Shown one piece after another: positions 27,862 through 37,405 of a stretch of DNA of 64,000 bases. A model generated the notes under the pieces. It had not been told where the DNA came from, ran no database searches, and saw only the letters and a list, made by a program, of their open reading frames with translations. Source of the stretch: an uncultured Bacteroidales bacterium (GTDB taxonomy: Bacteria > Bacteroidota > Bacteroidia > Bacteroidales > UBA932); assembly GCA_944326265.1 (NCBI GenBank), contig CALVDE010000014.1, forward strand, positions 1 through 64,000, given 5' to 3'. How positions within the stretch are numbered: the stretch's first letter is position 1; the number at the start of each line of letters is the position of its first letter. Both the position numbers and the translations under genes were made by a program.

Positions 27862-28593
27862 TTGTCTGTGAAGAATATACTGATAGATGTAGGCAATTCG
27901 TCTTTCTGCAAGCTGGCTGTGGCGGACGGTGACTCGATCCTGCGCGTGTCAAGGGTGGCCAGGGAGGATCTGTGCGGTGCGGTGGAGGCCTGTACCGGTC
28001 CCGGGGCTCAGGCTGATGTCATCTGTATGTCTTCTGTGGCGGACCATGACCCTGTCCTGGAGGACAGGCTGTCTTCGGGATGCCGTAAATTTATCAATGT
28101 CAGTGCATCGACCCATACGGGCATAACTCTGGAGTATGAGACTCCGGCGACGCTGGGAGCCGACAGGATTGCGGCCGCAGCGGGAGCTGCAGGTCTTTTT
28201 CCGGGAGAGGAATGCATCATATTCGATTTCGGAACGGCTATTACAGTGGATTATCTGGATTCCGACGGTCGGTTCAAGGGAGGAAACATATCTCCAGGTC
28301 TCAGCATGAGACTCAGCGCCCTGCATCATTATACGGGGAAACTGCCCCTGGTCTCTCCGTTTTTTCCGGAGAGGAAGGCCGGCAGGAATACTGTAGAGGC
28401 GATCAGCAACGGTGTGGTTTTAGGCATAATGTTTGAAGTGGAAAAATACATTGCTGACAGTCCGGGCGCAAGGGTAATATTTACAGGCGGAGACTCACTT
28501 TTTTTTGCAAAGAGGTTAAAATCTCCCATATTTGTGGTTTGTAACCTTGTTTTGGAAGGACTGTTTATAATTGCGAGACAGAATAATGTTTAG
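27862..28593 (+). CDS. coaX: type III pantothenate kinase
   Basis: First step of coenzyme A synthesis: phosphorylates pantothenate. The 243-residue protein has the ASKHA-fold marks of CoaX: KNILIDVGNSSFCKLAV at the N-terminus, TLGADRIAAAAGA in the middle and IIFDFGTAITVDYL with the following GGNISPGLSMRLSAL. The start is uncertain: TTG at 27862 or GTG at 27868; both lie just before KNILIDVG and no ATG fits. Its last bases overlap the next gene by eight. Confidence 0.92.
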   Translation: MSVKNILIDVGNSSFCKLAVADGDSILRVSRVAREDLCGAVEACTGPGAQADVICMSSVADHDPVLEDRLSSGCRKFINVSASTHTGITLEYETPATLGADRIAAAAGAAGLFPGEECIIFDFGTAITVDYLDSDGRFKGGNISPGLSMRLSALHHYTGKLPLVSPFFPERKAGRNTVEAISNGVVLGIMFEVEKYIADSPGARVIFTGGDSLFFAKRLKSPIFVVCNLVLEGLFIIARQNNV

Positions 28594-29884
28594 AAGGCAT
28601 GATATCCTTATAGTGACCCTTGCAGTATTTACTGTATGCTGCTCCGTCTTCCGGCTCCACGGGCAGAGTACAGATGCCCTGGGCTCGTATTCCCCTTATT
28701 CAGTTTTCGGCATAGGAAATATGTCTTACGGCGGTACGGCCTACAATCAGGCGATGGGCGGCATAGGTATCGGCATGAGGGACAACGGTTATATCAACTA
28801 TCTCAATCCGGCGGCCATAACGGCCCGTGACACCCTGGCCTTCATGCTTGACTTCGGTGTCAATGAGCAGAACATCTACTGCAACGACAATGTGACCAAG
28901 TCGGCCTACAACGTCTTCAACATGCAGAACGTGGCCTTTACATTTCCCATTTACAAAAGCTCGGCATTCATAGTCGGCATCGCTCCGTTCAGCAACATAG
29001 GCTACAAGTTCCAGACCACTGAGACTGATCCGGAGATAGTGTCCCAGGTAGGCGATGTCAAGTATCAGAAATACGGTACCGGCGGCATCTACCAGCTTTT
29101 CTTCGGAGGTGCTGTCCAGTTCTTCGACCGCCTGTCTGTCGGTGCCCAGGCCATCTACTATTTCGGCTACATCAACAAGCACAACGACATACTCTTCAAT
29201 TCCTCGTCCCTGTACAACACCATCACCACCGGCTGGGACTATAAGGTGCACTGTTTTTCCGGAAAGTTCGGACTTCAGTACACGCAGCCTTTCAGGAAAA
29301 ACAATTCCGAGCTGGTGATAGGAGGTACTTACCGTCTCGGCAACAGTCTCAAGGGTGAGGTGGCCAGATATGCGTTCTCGGCGGCGGACACCGTGATGTA
29401 CAGTGCCGGTATGCCTGCCGGTTTCGACATAGCGGATGAGTTCGGAGTGGGAATATCCTACAGGGTCAGCTCCAAGTGGGCGGTGGGAGTGGATTTCATC
29501 CAGCAGAACTGGTACGGCAGCAGCTTCCCGGACAACGGCATGTGGACCAATTTCTCAGCCGCGACGGCAAGGTACTACAAGGCCGGATTCGAGATAACCC
29601 CCAATATGTATGACATCAGGTATTACATGCGCAGGGTGACATACAGGGCCGGAGCATACTTCGAGCAGTCATACGTGACTGTCGGAGGCCGTCAGGTCAA
29701 TGCCGTCGGCATAACTTTCGGAGCCTCGTTCCCGATATACAGATGGCACAATGCCGTAAGTTTCGCCGTGGACATGGGACAGCGCGGATCGCTCAGGCAC
29801 GATATGGTGAGGGAAAGATACATTAATTTCATAGTGAATATAAACCTTCACGATATATGGTTTGTCAAATATAGATACGATTAA
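28586..29884 (+). CDS. outer-membrane beta-barrel protein, function unknown
   Basis: The ATG at 28586 (MFRRHDILIVTLAVF) gives a 432-residue protein with a signal peptide ending near RLHGQS. The mature part is rich in Gly, Tyr, Phe and Asn with alternating strand patterns, begins ALGSYSPYSVFGIGNMSYGG and ends with an aromatic-rich strand, as expected of an outer-membrane barrel of a FadL-like class. It overlaps coaX by eight bases and is followed by a repeat protein and lptC, so the operon is envelope-linked. The substrate, if any, is unknown. Confidence 0.75.
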   Translation: MFRRHDILIVTLAVFTVCCSVFRLHGQSTDALGSYSPYSVFGIGNMSYGGTAYNQAMGGIGIGMRDNGYINYLNPAAITARDTLAFMLDFGVNEQNIYCNDNVTKSAYNVFNMQNVAFTFPIYKSSAFIVGIAPFSNIGYKFQTTETDPEIVSQVGDVKYQKYGTGGIYQLFFGGAVQFFDRLSVGAQAIYYFGYINKHNDILFNSSSLYNTITTGWDYKVHCFSGKFGLQYTQPFRKNNSELVIGGTYRLGNSLKGEVARYAFSAADTVMYSAGMPAGFDIADEFGVGISYRVSSKWAVGVDFIQQNWYGSSFPDNGMWTNFSAATARYYKAGFEITPNMYDIRYYMRRVTYRAGAYFEQSYVTVGGRQVNAVGITFGASFPIYRWHNAVSFAVDMGQRGSLRHDMVRERYINFIVNINLHDIWFVKYRYD

Positions 29885-29917
29885 AATTTAAAAAACGATA
29901 TTATTAATTCTAAACAC

Positions 29918-31237
29918 ATGAAACGGATTCTATTAGCAGCAGCAGCATTATTGATGTCAACCCTGGTTTTCGGACAGGGACGTTTCGGTGCGGACAGCGC
30001 CGAATGCGTAAAATATCTTTCTTTCTATATGCAGTACGAGAAGCAGGACAATCTTAACGACGCCGCTCCCAACTGGAGGAAGGCGATCAAGTACTGCCCT
30101 CCTACAGCCAGCCAGAACATGCTTATCGACGGCATGAAGATTATGAGAAAGGAGATAATGGAGTTCAAGAACAACCCTATCAGGAAGAAGGAACTGGTGG
30201 ATACTCTCATGATGCTTCACCAGATGAGGATTGACAACTATCCTGACTACGCTGTTGTCGCCGCCAACAACAAGGCAGCGGATATGATGAAATACGCCGA
30301 GCCCGGCACTGAGATGGATCTGTACACAGCTCTCGGTGAGGCGATGGATATTGCGAAGGAGAAGACATCCGTAGCGGTGGCAGTAAGGTATGTGAACACC
30401 GCTATCCAGCTTTACAAGTCAGGCCGCCTTATGGACCAGGACGTATTCGATGCATTTGACAAGAGTATCGCTGTTCTCGAGATGATCAAGGCCGTCAAGC
30501 CTTCCAAGATGGTTGACGGTGCCATTACCGATGTCGAGTCTCTCTTCGCATCCAGCGGAGTGGCTTCCTGCGACAACCTGGTAGCAGTGTTCCAGCCCCG
30601 TTACGATGCAACTCCTGAGGACAAGGAGCTCCTTACCAACATAGCACGTCTTTTCCACTCTTCAGGCTGCACTGATACTGACCTGTTCCGCAATGCCATG
30701 GAGGGACTTTACAAACTGGAGCCTACTTCCAATACGGCCCATCTGCTCTTCCAGCTCTACTCATCACTTCCTGACGGAGGCGACAAGGCCGTCAGCTACA
30801 TGAAGGAGGCCATAGCGCTTGATACCGCCAATGCCGAGCAGAACGCCGAGTACTATTACCAGCTTGCAAGCTACCTTTTCTCCAAGCTTGACAGAAGGCC
30901 CGACGCAGTGGCAGCCGCAAAGCAGGCCGCTTCTATTTCCCAGACATGGGCAGGCAAGGCCTACTATCTCATAGGTACTATCTGGAGCATAACCAAGTGC
31001 AACACCGATGATCCCATCGCCAGCCGCGCTCACTACTGGGTGGCTACCGACTATATGGTGAAGGCCCGCAATGCCGATGCTTCTCTCGCAGAGGATGCCA
31101 ACAAGCAGATCGCCACATACAGCCAGTATTATCCCGCACAGGGCGAGGCGTTCATGTACGACATAGTTGACGGAGACAGCTACGAAGTATCCTGCAACGG
31201 CCTTAGGGAGACCACCACTGTAAGGACTCAGAAATAG
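29918..31237 (+). CDS. exported helical-repeat (TPR-like) protein
   Basis: A 439-residue protein with a clear signal peptide (MKRILLAAAALLMSTLVFGQG). The mature part is mostly helical with alanine- and tyrosine-rich segments such as ALGEAMDIAKEK and DAVAAAKQAASISQTWAGKA, which look like degenerate tetratricopeptide repeats. It lies two bases before lptC and after the outer-membrane barrel gene. The arrangement suggests a periplasmic role in envelope building, but no catalytic motif is seen. Confidence 0.7.
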   Translation: MKRILLAAAALLMSTLVFGQGRFGADSAECVKYLSFYMQYEKQDNLNDAAPNWRKAIKYCPPTASQNMLIDGMKIMRKEIMEFKNNPIRKKELVDTLMMLHQMRIDNYPDYAVVAANNKAADMMKYAEPGTEMDLYTALGEAMDIAKEKTSVAVAVRYVNTAIQLYKSGRLMDQDVFDAFDKSIAVLEMIKAVKPSKMVDGAITDVESLFASSGVASCDNLVAVFQPRYDATPEDKELLTNIARLFHSSGCTDTDLFRNAMEGLYKLEPTSNTAHLLFQLYSSLPDGGDKAVSYMKEAIALDTANAEQNAEYYYQLASYLFSKLDRRPDAVAAAKQAASISQTWAGKAYYLIGTIWSITKCNTDDPIASRAHYWVATDYMVKARNADASLAEDANKQIATYSQYYPAQGEAFMYDIVDGDSYEVSCNGLRETTTVRTQK

Positions 31238-31239
31238 TA

Positions 31240-31875
31240 ATGAGATTCAAGATCCACTACGGAAAAATATCGGGAATGGTAGCGGTCCTGTGGGCCGCTA
31301 CCATTGCTGTATCATGCAGCAACAAGCTCAGGAGCATTGACGCGGACAAGATATCCGAGGCACCGTCCCAGGTAGTTCTGGACATGGATGCCGCGCAGAC
31401 CGAGAACGGAGTGGTCCAGATGAGGCTGGTCGCCCGGAGGATGGAGAGATACGAGGAGGACAAGGATGTGTCCAGGGAAGTATTTCCCGAAGGATTCAAG
31501 GTCCTTGCCTACAATGAGGAAGGACTGCTGGAGACGCAGATAGTCTCGGACGAGGCCCTTCACACCGTAGATGGAGAGAAAGAGCAGTGGTCGGCATACG
31601 GCAACGTGGTGATCAACAACTATCTGAACGGTCAGAAGATGGAGACCGACACCCTTTACTGGGACAGAGAGAAGAAGATGATCTACACGGACTGCTATGT
31701 GAGGCTTTCCTCTCCTGACGGCTTTATGCAGGGGTACGGCATGGAGTCGGACGAGCGGGCCAGGGATGCCCAGCTGCTGCGCCCTTTCGACGGCTACGGA
31801 ATCATCTCCGATGACTCTACCGGTTCCGGATATGTGGACACTGTTAATTTTATCGGTCCTAATTATAGGAGATAA
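31240..31875 (+). CDS. lptC: LptC-like LPS export lipoprotein
   Basis: The 211-residue protein has a lipoprotein signal with lipobox IAVSC near residue 26 and an LptC/OstA-like beta-jellyroll region: RRMERYEEDK, LLETQIVSDEALH, GNVVINNYLNGQKMETDTLYW and TDCYVRLSSPDGFMQGYGMESD. These repeated strands of 'modify / old form / new form' type are characteristic. It would bridge LPS from the inner-membrane transporter to LptA. E. coli LptC has a membrane anchor instead; the lipoprotein form is as I recall usual in Bacteroidota. Confidence 0.82.
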   Translation: MRFKIHYGKISGMVAVLWAATIAVSCSNKLRSIDADKISEAPSQVVLDMDAAQTENGVVQMRLVARRMERYEEDKDVSREVFPEGFKVLAYNEEGLLETQIVSDEALHTVDGEKEQWSAYGNVVINNYLNGQKMETDTLYWDREKKMIYTDCYVRLSSPDGFMQGYGMESDERARDAQLLRPFDGYGIISDDSTGSGYVDTVNFIGPNYRR

Positions 31876-31929
31876 AATAAAATTACTATCTTCGCATCCT
31901 ATTTTCAGAACGTTGTAAATTGATATAAA

Positions 31930-34023
31930 ATGGCAGTTTTAGAGAAAATACGAGTCAAGCTCGGTATTCTTATCACGGTGCTCATCGCAGTGGCACTGTT
32001 ATCATTTATCATAGATCCCGGAACACTGGAGACCACCCTGAGTTATTTCTCATCCAAGTACGATGTGGGTAAGATAGACGGCAAGAAGGTGCGTTACAAT
32101 GACTTCCAGAAAGAAGTGGACTACTTCACCAACATCTACACCCTTACCACAGGATCCCAGTCCGTATCGGAGGAGGCAATGCAGGCAATCAACGAGTCGG
32201 CATGGCAGTACCTGATTACCGAACAGTACGTCATCCCCCAGATGCGCAAGGCCGGACTTACGGTAGGTGACGACGAGATTCTGGACATGAGCAGAGGCAA
32301 GGAGATATCCCCCGTGCTGAGTTCTGACCCCGTATTCCTGGATGCTTCCGGTAATTTCAGCAGGGAGAGGCTCATGGACTTTATCCATGCCATTCCCGGA
32401 GACGCATCGGGCAATCTGGCTGCCTATTGGAATTTCCTCCAGCAGAGCATGACTTCGCAGCAGTATTTCACCAAATACAATTCCCTTCTGACAGGAAGCA
32501 GCATACTCACTCCGGTGGAGCTGCGCAGGCAGATAGAGGAGAACAACACTACTTCGGACGTGGAGTTCGTGATGATGCCTTTCGGTTTCCAGCGCGACAC
32601 CACCATCAAGGTATCCGACAAGGAAGTGGAGGATTACTACAATGCCCATAAGAACAACTATCGTCAGAGCGCTTCCCGCGATGTGGAGTTCGTGGCCTAC
32701 GAGGTGGTGCCTTCCGAAGCTGATATCAAGGCTGCCGAAGAGGAGATCAATTCCCTCTTCGAGGAATTCTCCACTACGGCCAACCTCAGGACATTCCTGT
32801 CCATGAATTCCGACACCCCTCTACAGAACTACTATTTCAAGAAGGGCGAGCTTGAGAACGATTTCCCCGAGGTGGATGAGTTCGCTTTCGGACGCAATCC
32901 CGGCGTGATGCCCGTATTCAACAAGGACAACGTGTTCTACGCAGTTCGCGTCAATGACGTGAAGAATATGTCCGACTCGGCGTTCGTCCGTCACATACTT
33001 CTTTCATTCGACCAGAAAGACCGCGCAGACAGCATCGCCAACGTGCTCAGGAACGGAGGAGACTTCTCCGAGCTTGCCTCGCGTTTCTCCCTGGACCAGA
33101 ATCCCAATGTGGCCAATCCCGGTGACATCGGCTGGATGACCCAGACCTCAATGATTCCCGGCATGGAGGAAGTGCTTACCATGAGACCCGGTGCCGTGGC
33201 CGAGATGGAGACAGACTACGGTCTGCATATCGTGACAGTGACAGACAGGACGGCTCCTGTGAAGAAGGTGCAGCTTGCAATCCTCTCCAAGGAGGTGCTT
33301 CCCGGCAAGGAGACATTCCAGGACTTCTATGCCAAGGCCAATGACCTGGCTTCCCGCTGTGAGGGCAAGATCGAGAACTTCGAGAGAATTACGGCCGAGG
33401 AGGATCTTCCCGTGGTTCCCGCCAACAGAGTGGCCGAGAGCGCAAGGCAGCTTTCAAGATATGACGATGTGCGCGAGGTGATCCGCTGGATCTACGATGA
33501 CAAGACCAAGGTCGGAGACGTATCTCCTATCATCACAGTCAACAACGACATCTATTTCGTAGTGGCTCTGAAGCAGATTCATGAGGAGGGCTATACACCT
33601 GTAAGCAACGTGGCCTCCACTATCAGGTATCAGCTGACCAACAGGAAGAGAGCCGAGAAAGTTAAAGGCGAGGTAGCTGAAAGGATAGCCGGTCTTACGG
33701 ACATTCAGGCAATTGCTGATACTCTCGGACAGACTGTAAGCACAAGGGAGGGTATAACCTTCGGCTCTATGAGCGGCAATTCTACCGAGCCCGCTTTCAT
33801 CGGTGCTGTGGCCGGTGCTGAGACCGGAGTGATCGCAGGTCCTGTGGCAGGCAATGCCGGAGTCTATGTCTTCAAGGTCAACAACCGTGAGACAGGGGCA
33901 TTCTACACCGAGGACGATGCCAAGATCAAGGCAGCCCAGGTGGATACCTATCAGATCAACTCTCTCTCGAGGATATTCTTCGACAGAGCCGACATCAAGG
34001 ACAACAGGGCTAGATTCTACTAG
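31930..34023 (+). CDS. PpiD/SurA-like periplasmic peptidyl-prolyl isomerase
   Basis: A 697-residue foldase with one N-terminal membrane anchor (about residues 10-28, LGILITVLIAVALLSFII), a SurA-N-like chaperone region, and a parvulin (PpiC-type) domain at about residues 345-440 seen in FVRHILLSF, GGDFSELASRFSLD, GDIGWMTQ and TDYGLHIVTVTDR. A second, degenerate parvulin-like region follows. The build matches PpiD. It closes the envelope block after lptC and ends at a strong terminator, fitting a role in folding outer-membrane proteins. Confidence 0.88.
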   Translation: MAVLEKIRVKLGILITVLIAVALLSFIIDPGTLETTLSYFSSKYDVGKIDGKKVRYNDFQKEVDYFTNIYTLTTGSQSVSEEAMQAINESAWQYLITEQYVIPQMRKAGLTVGDDEILDMSRGKEISPVLSSDPVFLDASGNFSRERLMDFIHAIPGDASGNLAAYWNFLQQSMTSQQYFTKYNSLLTGSSILTPVELRRQIEENNTTSDVEFVMMPFGFQRDTTIKVSDKEVEDYYNAHKNNYRQSASRDVEFVAYEVVPSEADIKAAEEEINSLFEEFSTTANLRTFLSMNSDTPLQNYYFKKGELENDFPEVDEFAFGRNPGVMPVFNKDNVFYAVRVNDVKNMSDSAFVRHILLSFDQKDRADSIANVLRNGGDFSELASRFSLDQNPNVANPGDIGWMTQTSMIPGMEEVLTMRPGAVAEMETDYGLHIVTVTDRTAPVKKVQLAILSKEVLPGKETFQDFYAKANDLASRCEGKIENFERITAEEDLPVVPANRVAESARQLSRYDDVREVIRWIYDDKTKVGDVSPIITVNNDIYFVVALKQIHEEGYTPVSNVASTIRYQLTNRKRAEKVKGEVAERIAGLTDIQAIADTLGQTVSTREGITFGSMSGNSTEPAFIGAVAGAETGVIAGPVAGNAGVYVFKVNNRETGAFYTEDDAKIKAAQVDTYQINSLSRIFFDRADIKDNRARFY

Positions 34024-34052
34024 GCCGCCTGTATGCCGCAGTGCAAATTTAG

Positions 34053-34084
34053 GGCTGTACCGTAATCCGGTACGGCCTTTTTTG
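34053..34084 (+). terminator. terminator after ppiD-like gene
   Basis: A 10-base-pair stem, 34053-34062 with 34068-34077 (one G-T pair), five-base loop, followed by six Ts. Confidence 0.85.
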
Positions 34085-34106
34085 TTGTTGCCGGCAATGG
34101 GCGGAC

Positions 34107-34137
34107 TTGCATTGCTCGTGGATTATGCGTAAGTTTG
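34107..34137 (+). promoter_or_regulatory. promoter of the exported phosphoesterase gene
   Basis: TTG at 34107-34109, a 20-base spacer and TAAGTTTG at 34130-34137 match the Bacteroidota pattern; the ATG follows 19 bases later. Confidence 0.6.
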
Positions 34138-34156
34138 GGAGTCAAATATTAACGGT

Positions 34157-35155
34157 ATGTGGAGAAAGATATGTGTGGTGGCGGCAGCGGCCTTTCTGGC
34201 CGTGTCAGCGGATGCCCGGCAGCGTCCGTTTATGGTTTTCTGGAATCTCGAGAATTATTTTGATCCCTTTGACGACAGCCTTACCGTGGACGAGGAGTTC
34301 ACCCCTGACGGCTACAGGCACTGGACGTGGAGCAAGTTCCTGGACAAGCGCAACCTGATAGCCAAGGCACTGCTGTCCATGCATGACCGGTACGGGAATT
34401 TTCCTGTGCTGGCGGCCTTTGCCGAGGTGGAGAACCGGATGGTGTTGCGTCAGCTGGTCGAGCGGACCCCGCTGGCCAAGCTCGGATACGGTATAGTACA
34501 CCGGGATTCGCCGGACCGCCGGGGAATAGACGTGGCTCTGATCTACAGGCAGGACAGCTTCCGGGTGCTGGATGTCAGGACGCTGGGAGTGCTGACAGGT
34601 GGAGACAGGCCCACCAGGGATATTCTGTATGTGGCGGGTGTGCTGACCGGGACAGGGGATACCGTCCATGTATTTGTCAATCATTGGCCCTCGAAGTTCG
34701 GTGGGGAGGAGTATACCCGGCCTTTCCGGCAGGCGGCCTCTGACACCCTGGTGCGGGCCGTGCTGGCGTTAAGGGACAGCCTTACCGGAAATCTGCCTTC
34801 TGTTATAGTCACAGGCGACTTCAATGACACTCCGGATTCTCCGCCTGTATTGTCCCTCACCTCCGGTACCGGTCTGGTCAGTCTCGCACTAGGACTGCAT
34901 GAAGCAGGGGAGGGGAGCCTGAAGTACAACGGCAGATGGGAACTGATAGATCATTTCCTTGTGAGCGGGGCTCTGGAAGGCTCCGTCATGGAGATATATT
35001 CCCATCCCATGCTCCTGGAGGAGGACAGCAAATTCCTGGGAGTCAAGCCCAGGCGTTCGTTCTACGGTCCGATGTGGCACGGCGGTGCCAGCGACCATCT
35101 GCCCATAGTGCTTCTGCTGCCCTCAGTCTCTCAGACATCCGACAGGTACGACTAG
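34157..35155 (+). CDS. exported endonuclease/exonuclease/phosphatase-family protein
   Basis: The 332-residue protein has a signal peptide (MWRKICVVAAAAFLAVSADA) and the EEP fold: VFWNLENYFDP at the start, an AEVENRMVL metal-binding glutamate, VHVFVNHWPSKFGG, VTGDFNDTPDS with catalytic Asp/Asn, and the final GGASDHLPIVLLL with its His. It is exported, so a periplasmic or surface nuclease or phosphodiesterase is likely; nucleic acid, phosphoinositide and sphingomyelin substrates are all known in the family. Its end overlaps the convergent AAA gene by 33 bases. Confidence 0.85.
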   Translation: MWRKICVVAAAAFLAVSADARQRPFMVFWNLENYFDPFDDSLTVDEEFTPDGYRHWTWSKFLDKRNLIAKALLSMHDRYGNFPVLAAFAEVENRMVLRQLVERTPLAKLGYGIVHRDSPDRRGIDVALIYRQDSFRVLDVRTLGVLTGGDRPTRDILYVAGVLTGTGDTVHVFVNHWPSKFGGEEYTRPFRQAASDTLVRAVLALRDSLTGNLPSVIVTGDFNDTPDSPPVLSLTSGTGLVSLALGLHEAGEGSLKYNGRWELIDHFLVSGALEGSVMEIYSHPMLLEEDSKFLGVKPRRSFYGPMWHGGASDHLPIVLLLPSVSQTSDRYD

Positions 35156-36403
35156 GATGCCGTCTTTCGGACGTTTATAGGCATATTGGCCTGTGCCGGT
35201 CAGAATCATCATAAATGCAGGGGCAGGCATTTTGACTGTATCTATTTTATTTGCCAGAGCAGATAAAGTCGCAGCTCCTTCCTCTATGAGGTCGTGGCCT
35301 CCGAGTTTAATCTCTACGAGGCCGTATCTGCCGTTCTTGAGGTGTATGACGGCATCGCATTCAAGGTTGTTCTTGTCTCTGTAGTGATATATTTTTCCTC
35401 CAATAGCCTCTGCATATACTCTAAGATCTCTGATGCACAGTGTCTCGAACAGCAGCCCGAAAGTATTGAGGTCGTTGAGAAGATCTTCCGGACCGAGGCC
35501 CAGAGCGGCTGTGGCAATGGACGGATCGGTGAAATAACGTGTATCCGAAGTACGTACAGCGGTCTTGCTGCGGAGGTTGGGATTCCATGCGAGCGAGTCT
35601 TCTATTACGAAAATCTTCTTCAGGGCTTTGATGTAGGAATAGACAGTGTTTTCATTGACAGTGTTGCCCTCATGGGCCTTCAGGTCGGCCAGTATTGTAC
35701 CGGCACTGGCCTGGCTGCCCTGATTGCGGGCGTAGGACCGCATGAGACGCCGTGCCGTCTCAGGGTCGCGCTCCACATCGTCCACCCTGGAGATATCAAA
35801 CCGTGTTACAGTCTCGAAATATTCTTCAGCCTGTATCAAGGCGGCTTTCCGGCTTTTTTTCAATACTGCCTTCGGCCAGCCGCCCCGGCAGATAATATAT
35901 GCCAGCTGTTCTATGTCCAGATTACTTGCTCCGTCCACAGTGTCAGCAGATCTGAACAGTGCTCCGAGACTTACATCGCCTGTGGACTCCATGGATTCCC
36001 AAAGACTCATCGTCCGTAGTCTCAGCCACGCTATCCTGCCCGTGCCGGTATGAAAGATCTCTTCTGTTTTCGGAGGTACAGCCGAGCCGGTCAGTATAAA
36101 TTGTCCGTCGTCTTTTCTTTTATCCACTTCATTTCTGACCGCGTCCCAGAGTTGTGGGGCTATCTGCCATTCATCTATGAGCCTCGGTGCAGTCCCTTGA
36201 AGAAGCCTGCTGATATTGGTCTGGGCCATGGTGATATTCTGTTCCCTGATCTCGGGATCGGCCATATACAGGATGCTGCCGGAATGCTGTTCGGCAAGGG
36301 TAGTCTTGCCGCAGTATTTAGGACCTTCTATCAGGACAGCTCCCATAGCGTCCAGAAGGTCGGTAAGACGGCTGTCGGCAACTCTGGGTTTGTAATCATT
36401 CAT
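35123..36403 (-). CDS. AAA ATPase with DUF4143 domain
   Basis: A 426-residue protein of the common 'ATP-binding protein, DUF4143' group. Walker A is LIEGPKYCGKTTLAEQ (about residues 27-41), Walker B lies around LQGTAPRLIDEWQ, and FILTGSAVPP follows as sensor. The C-terminal half is the DUF4143 region with a nuclease-like core (HYRDKNNLECDAVIHLKNGRYGLVEIKLGG), whose D and E-x-K spacing recalls a PD-(D/E)xK fold. Biological role is unknown. It stands alone, opposite to its neighbours, next to a tandem repeat, and looks like an acquired gene. Confidence 0.88.
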   Translation of the reverse strand: MNDYKPRVADSRLTDLLDAMGAVLIEGPKYCGKTTLAEQHSGSILYMADPEIREQNITMAQTNISRLLQGTAPRLIDEWQIAPQLWDAVRNEVDKRKDDGQFILTGSAVPPKTEEIFHTGTGRIAWLRLRTMSLWESMESTGDVSLGALFRSADTVDGASNLDIEQLAYIICRGGWPKAVLKKSRKAALIQAEEYFETVTRFDISRVDDVERDPETARRLMRSYARNQGSQASAGTILADLKAHEGNTVNENTVYSYIKALKKIFVIEDSLAWNPNLRSKTAVRTSDTRYFTDPSIATAALGLGPEDLLNDLNTFGLLFETLCIRDLRVYAEAIGGKIYHYRDKNNLECDAVIHLKNGRYGLVEIKLGGHDLIEEGAATLSALANKIDTVKMPAPAFMMILTGTGQYAYKRPKDGILVVPVGCLRD

Positions 36404-36474
36404 GTGTTTAGAATTAGTGGAAGCAAAAATAAAGATAATATTTTGAATTTCAAAATATTAACAATATTCATTAT

Positions 36475-36530
36475 GGCACTTGGCCGGAAATTGATGTGGC
36501 ACTTGGCCGGAAATTGATGTGGCACTTGGC
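36475..36530. repeat. 23-base tandem repeat, about 2.4 copies
   Basis: The unit GGCACTTGGCCGGAAATTGATGT occurs perfectly at 36475-36497 and 36498-36520 and again for its first 10 bases at 36521-36530. It lies between the AAA gene and thyA. Its look (repeated GTGGC...TTGGCCGGAAA blocks) resembles the multiple terminal repeats of IS21-type elements, but no transposase is present. Confidence 0.85.
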
Positions 36531-36560
36531 TGAGAAAGTGGCGTTTTCAAAGAAATTGCC

Positions 36561-36568
36561 TATCTTTG
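36561..36568 (+). promoter_or_regulatory. -7 box of thyA
   Basis: TATCTTTG, an exact TAnnTTTG match, 21 bases before the thyA ATG. No clear -33 element; the tandem repeat ends about 30 bases upstream. Confidence 0.5.
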
Positions 36569-36589
36569 AAGGAACTTTAGAATTTTCTC

Positions 36590-37384
36590 ATGAAGCAGTA
36601 TCTGGAGCTTTTGCAGCATATCATGGATAACGGACATGTAAAGTCCGACCGGACGGGCACCGGTACGAAGTCCGTTTTCGGCTATCAGATGAGGTTTGAC
36701 CTTTCGGAGGGATTTCCCCTTCTGACGACCAAGAAAGTCCATCTGCGCTCGATTATATACGAATTGCTGTGGTTTATCAAGGGAGATACCAATATCAGGT
36801 ATCTGCATGACCACAAGGTGACCATCTGGGACGAATGGGCCGATGCGGACGGCAATCTGGGTCCGGTCTACGGTCATCAGTGGCGTTCGTGGCCGGCTCC
36901 AGACGGACGGACCATCGACCAGCTCTCTCAGGTGCTGGACTCGCTCAAGCGCAATCCGGATTCCCGCCGCCACATAGTCTCGGCCTGGAATCCTGCGGAA
37001 GTGGACCGGATGGCCCTGCCGCCCTGCCACACCCTTTTCCAGTTCTACGTGGCCGACGGCCGGCTCTCCTGCCAGCTCTACCAGCGCAGTGCCGATGTAT
37101 TTCTCGGAGTACCGTTCAACATCGCCTCGTATGCCCTGCTGACCATGATGATCGCTCAGGAATGCGGATATATCCCCGGTGATTTTGTACACACTTTCGG
37201 GGACGTGCATATCTACCTCAACCATTTCGACCAGGTGCGTGAGCAGCTTTCCCGCACTCCGAGACCGCTGCCCAGGATGATTCTCAATCCGGACGTACAT
37301 TCGGTCTTCGACTTTGATTATCCTGACTTCACCCTGGAGGGCTACGACCCCTGGCCGGCGATAAAGGCTCCGGTAGCCGTATAA
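36590..37384 (+). CDS. thyA: thymidylate synthase
   Basis: Makes dTMP from dUMP using methylene-tetrahydrofolate. The 264-residue length equals the E. coli-type enzyme. Visible are [18 protein letters not shown], the arginine pair and catalytic cysteine region [14 protein letters not shown] ... [12 protein letters not shown] (Cys near residue 146), and the C-terminal [18 protein letters not shown]. folA follows 21 bases later, so dihydrofolate made here is recycled by the next gene. Confidence 0.98.
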   Translation: MKQYLELLQHIMDNGHVKSDRTGTGTKSVFGYQMRFDLSEGFPLLTTKKVHLRSIIYELLWFIKGDTNIRYLHDHKVTIWDEWADADGNLGPVYGHQWRSWPAPDGRTIDQLSQVLDSLKRNPDSRRHIVSAWNPAEVDRMALPPCHTLFQFYVADGRLSCQLYQRSADVFLGVPFNIASYALLTMMIAQECGYIPGDFVHTFGDVHIYLNHFDQVREQLSRTPRPLPRMILNPDVHSVFDFDYPDFTLEGYDPWPAIKAPVAV

Positions 37385-37405
37385 CCTTGAAATAAAACTC
37401 TGTCT

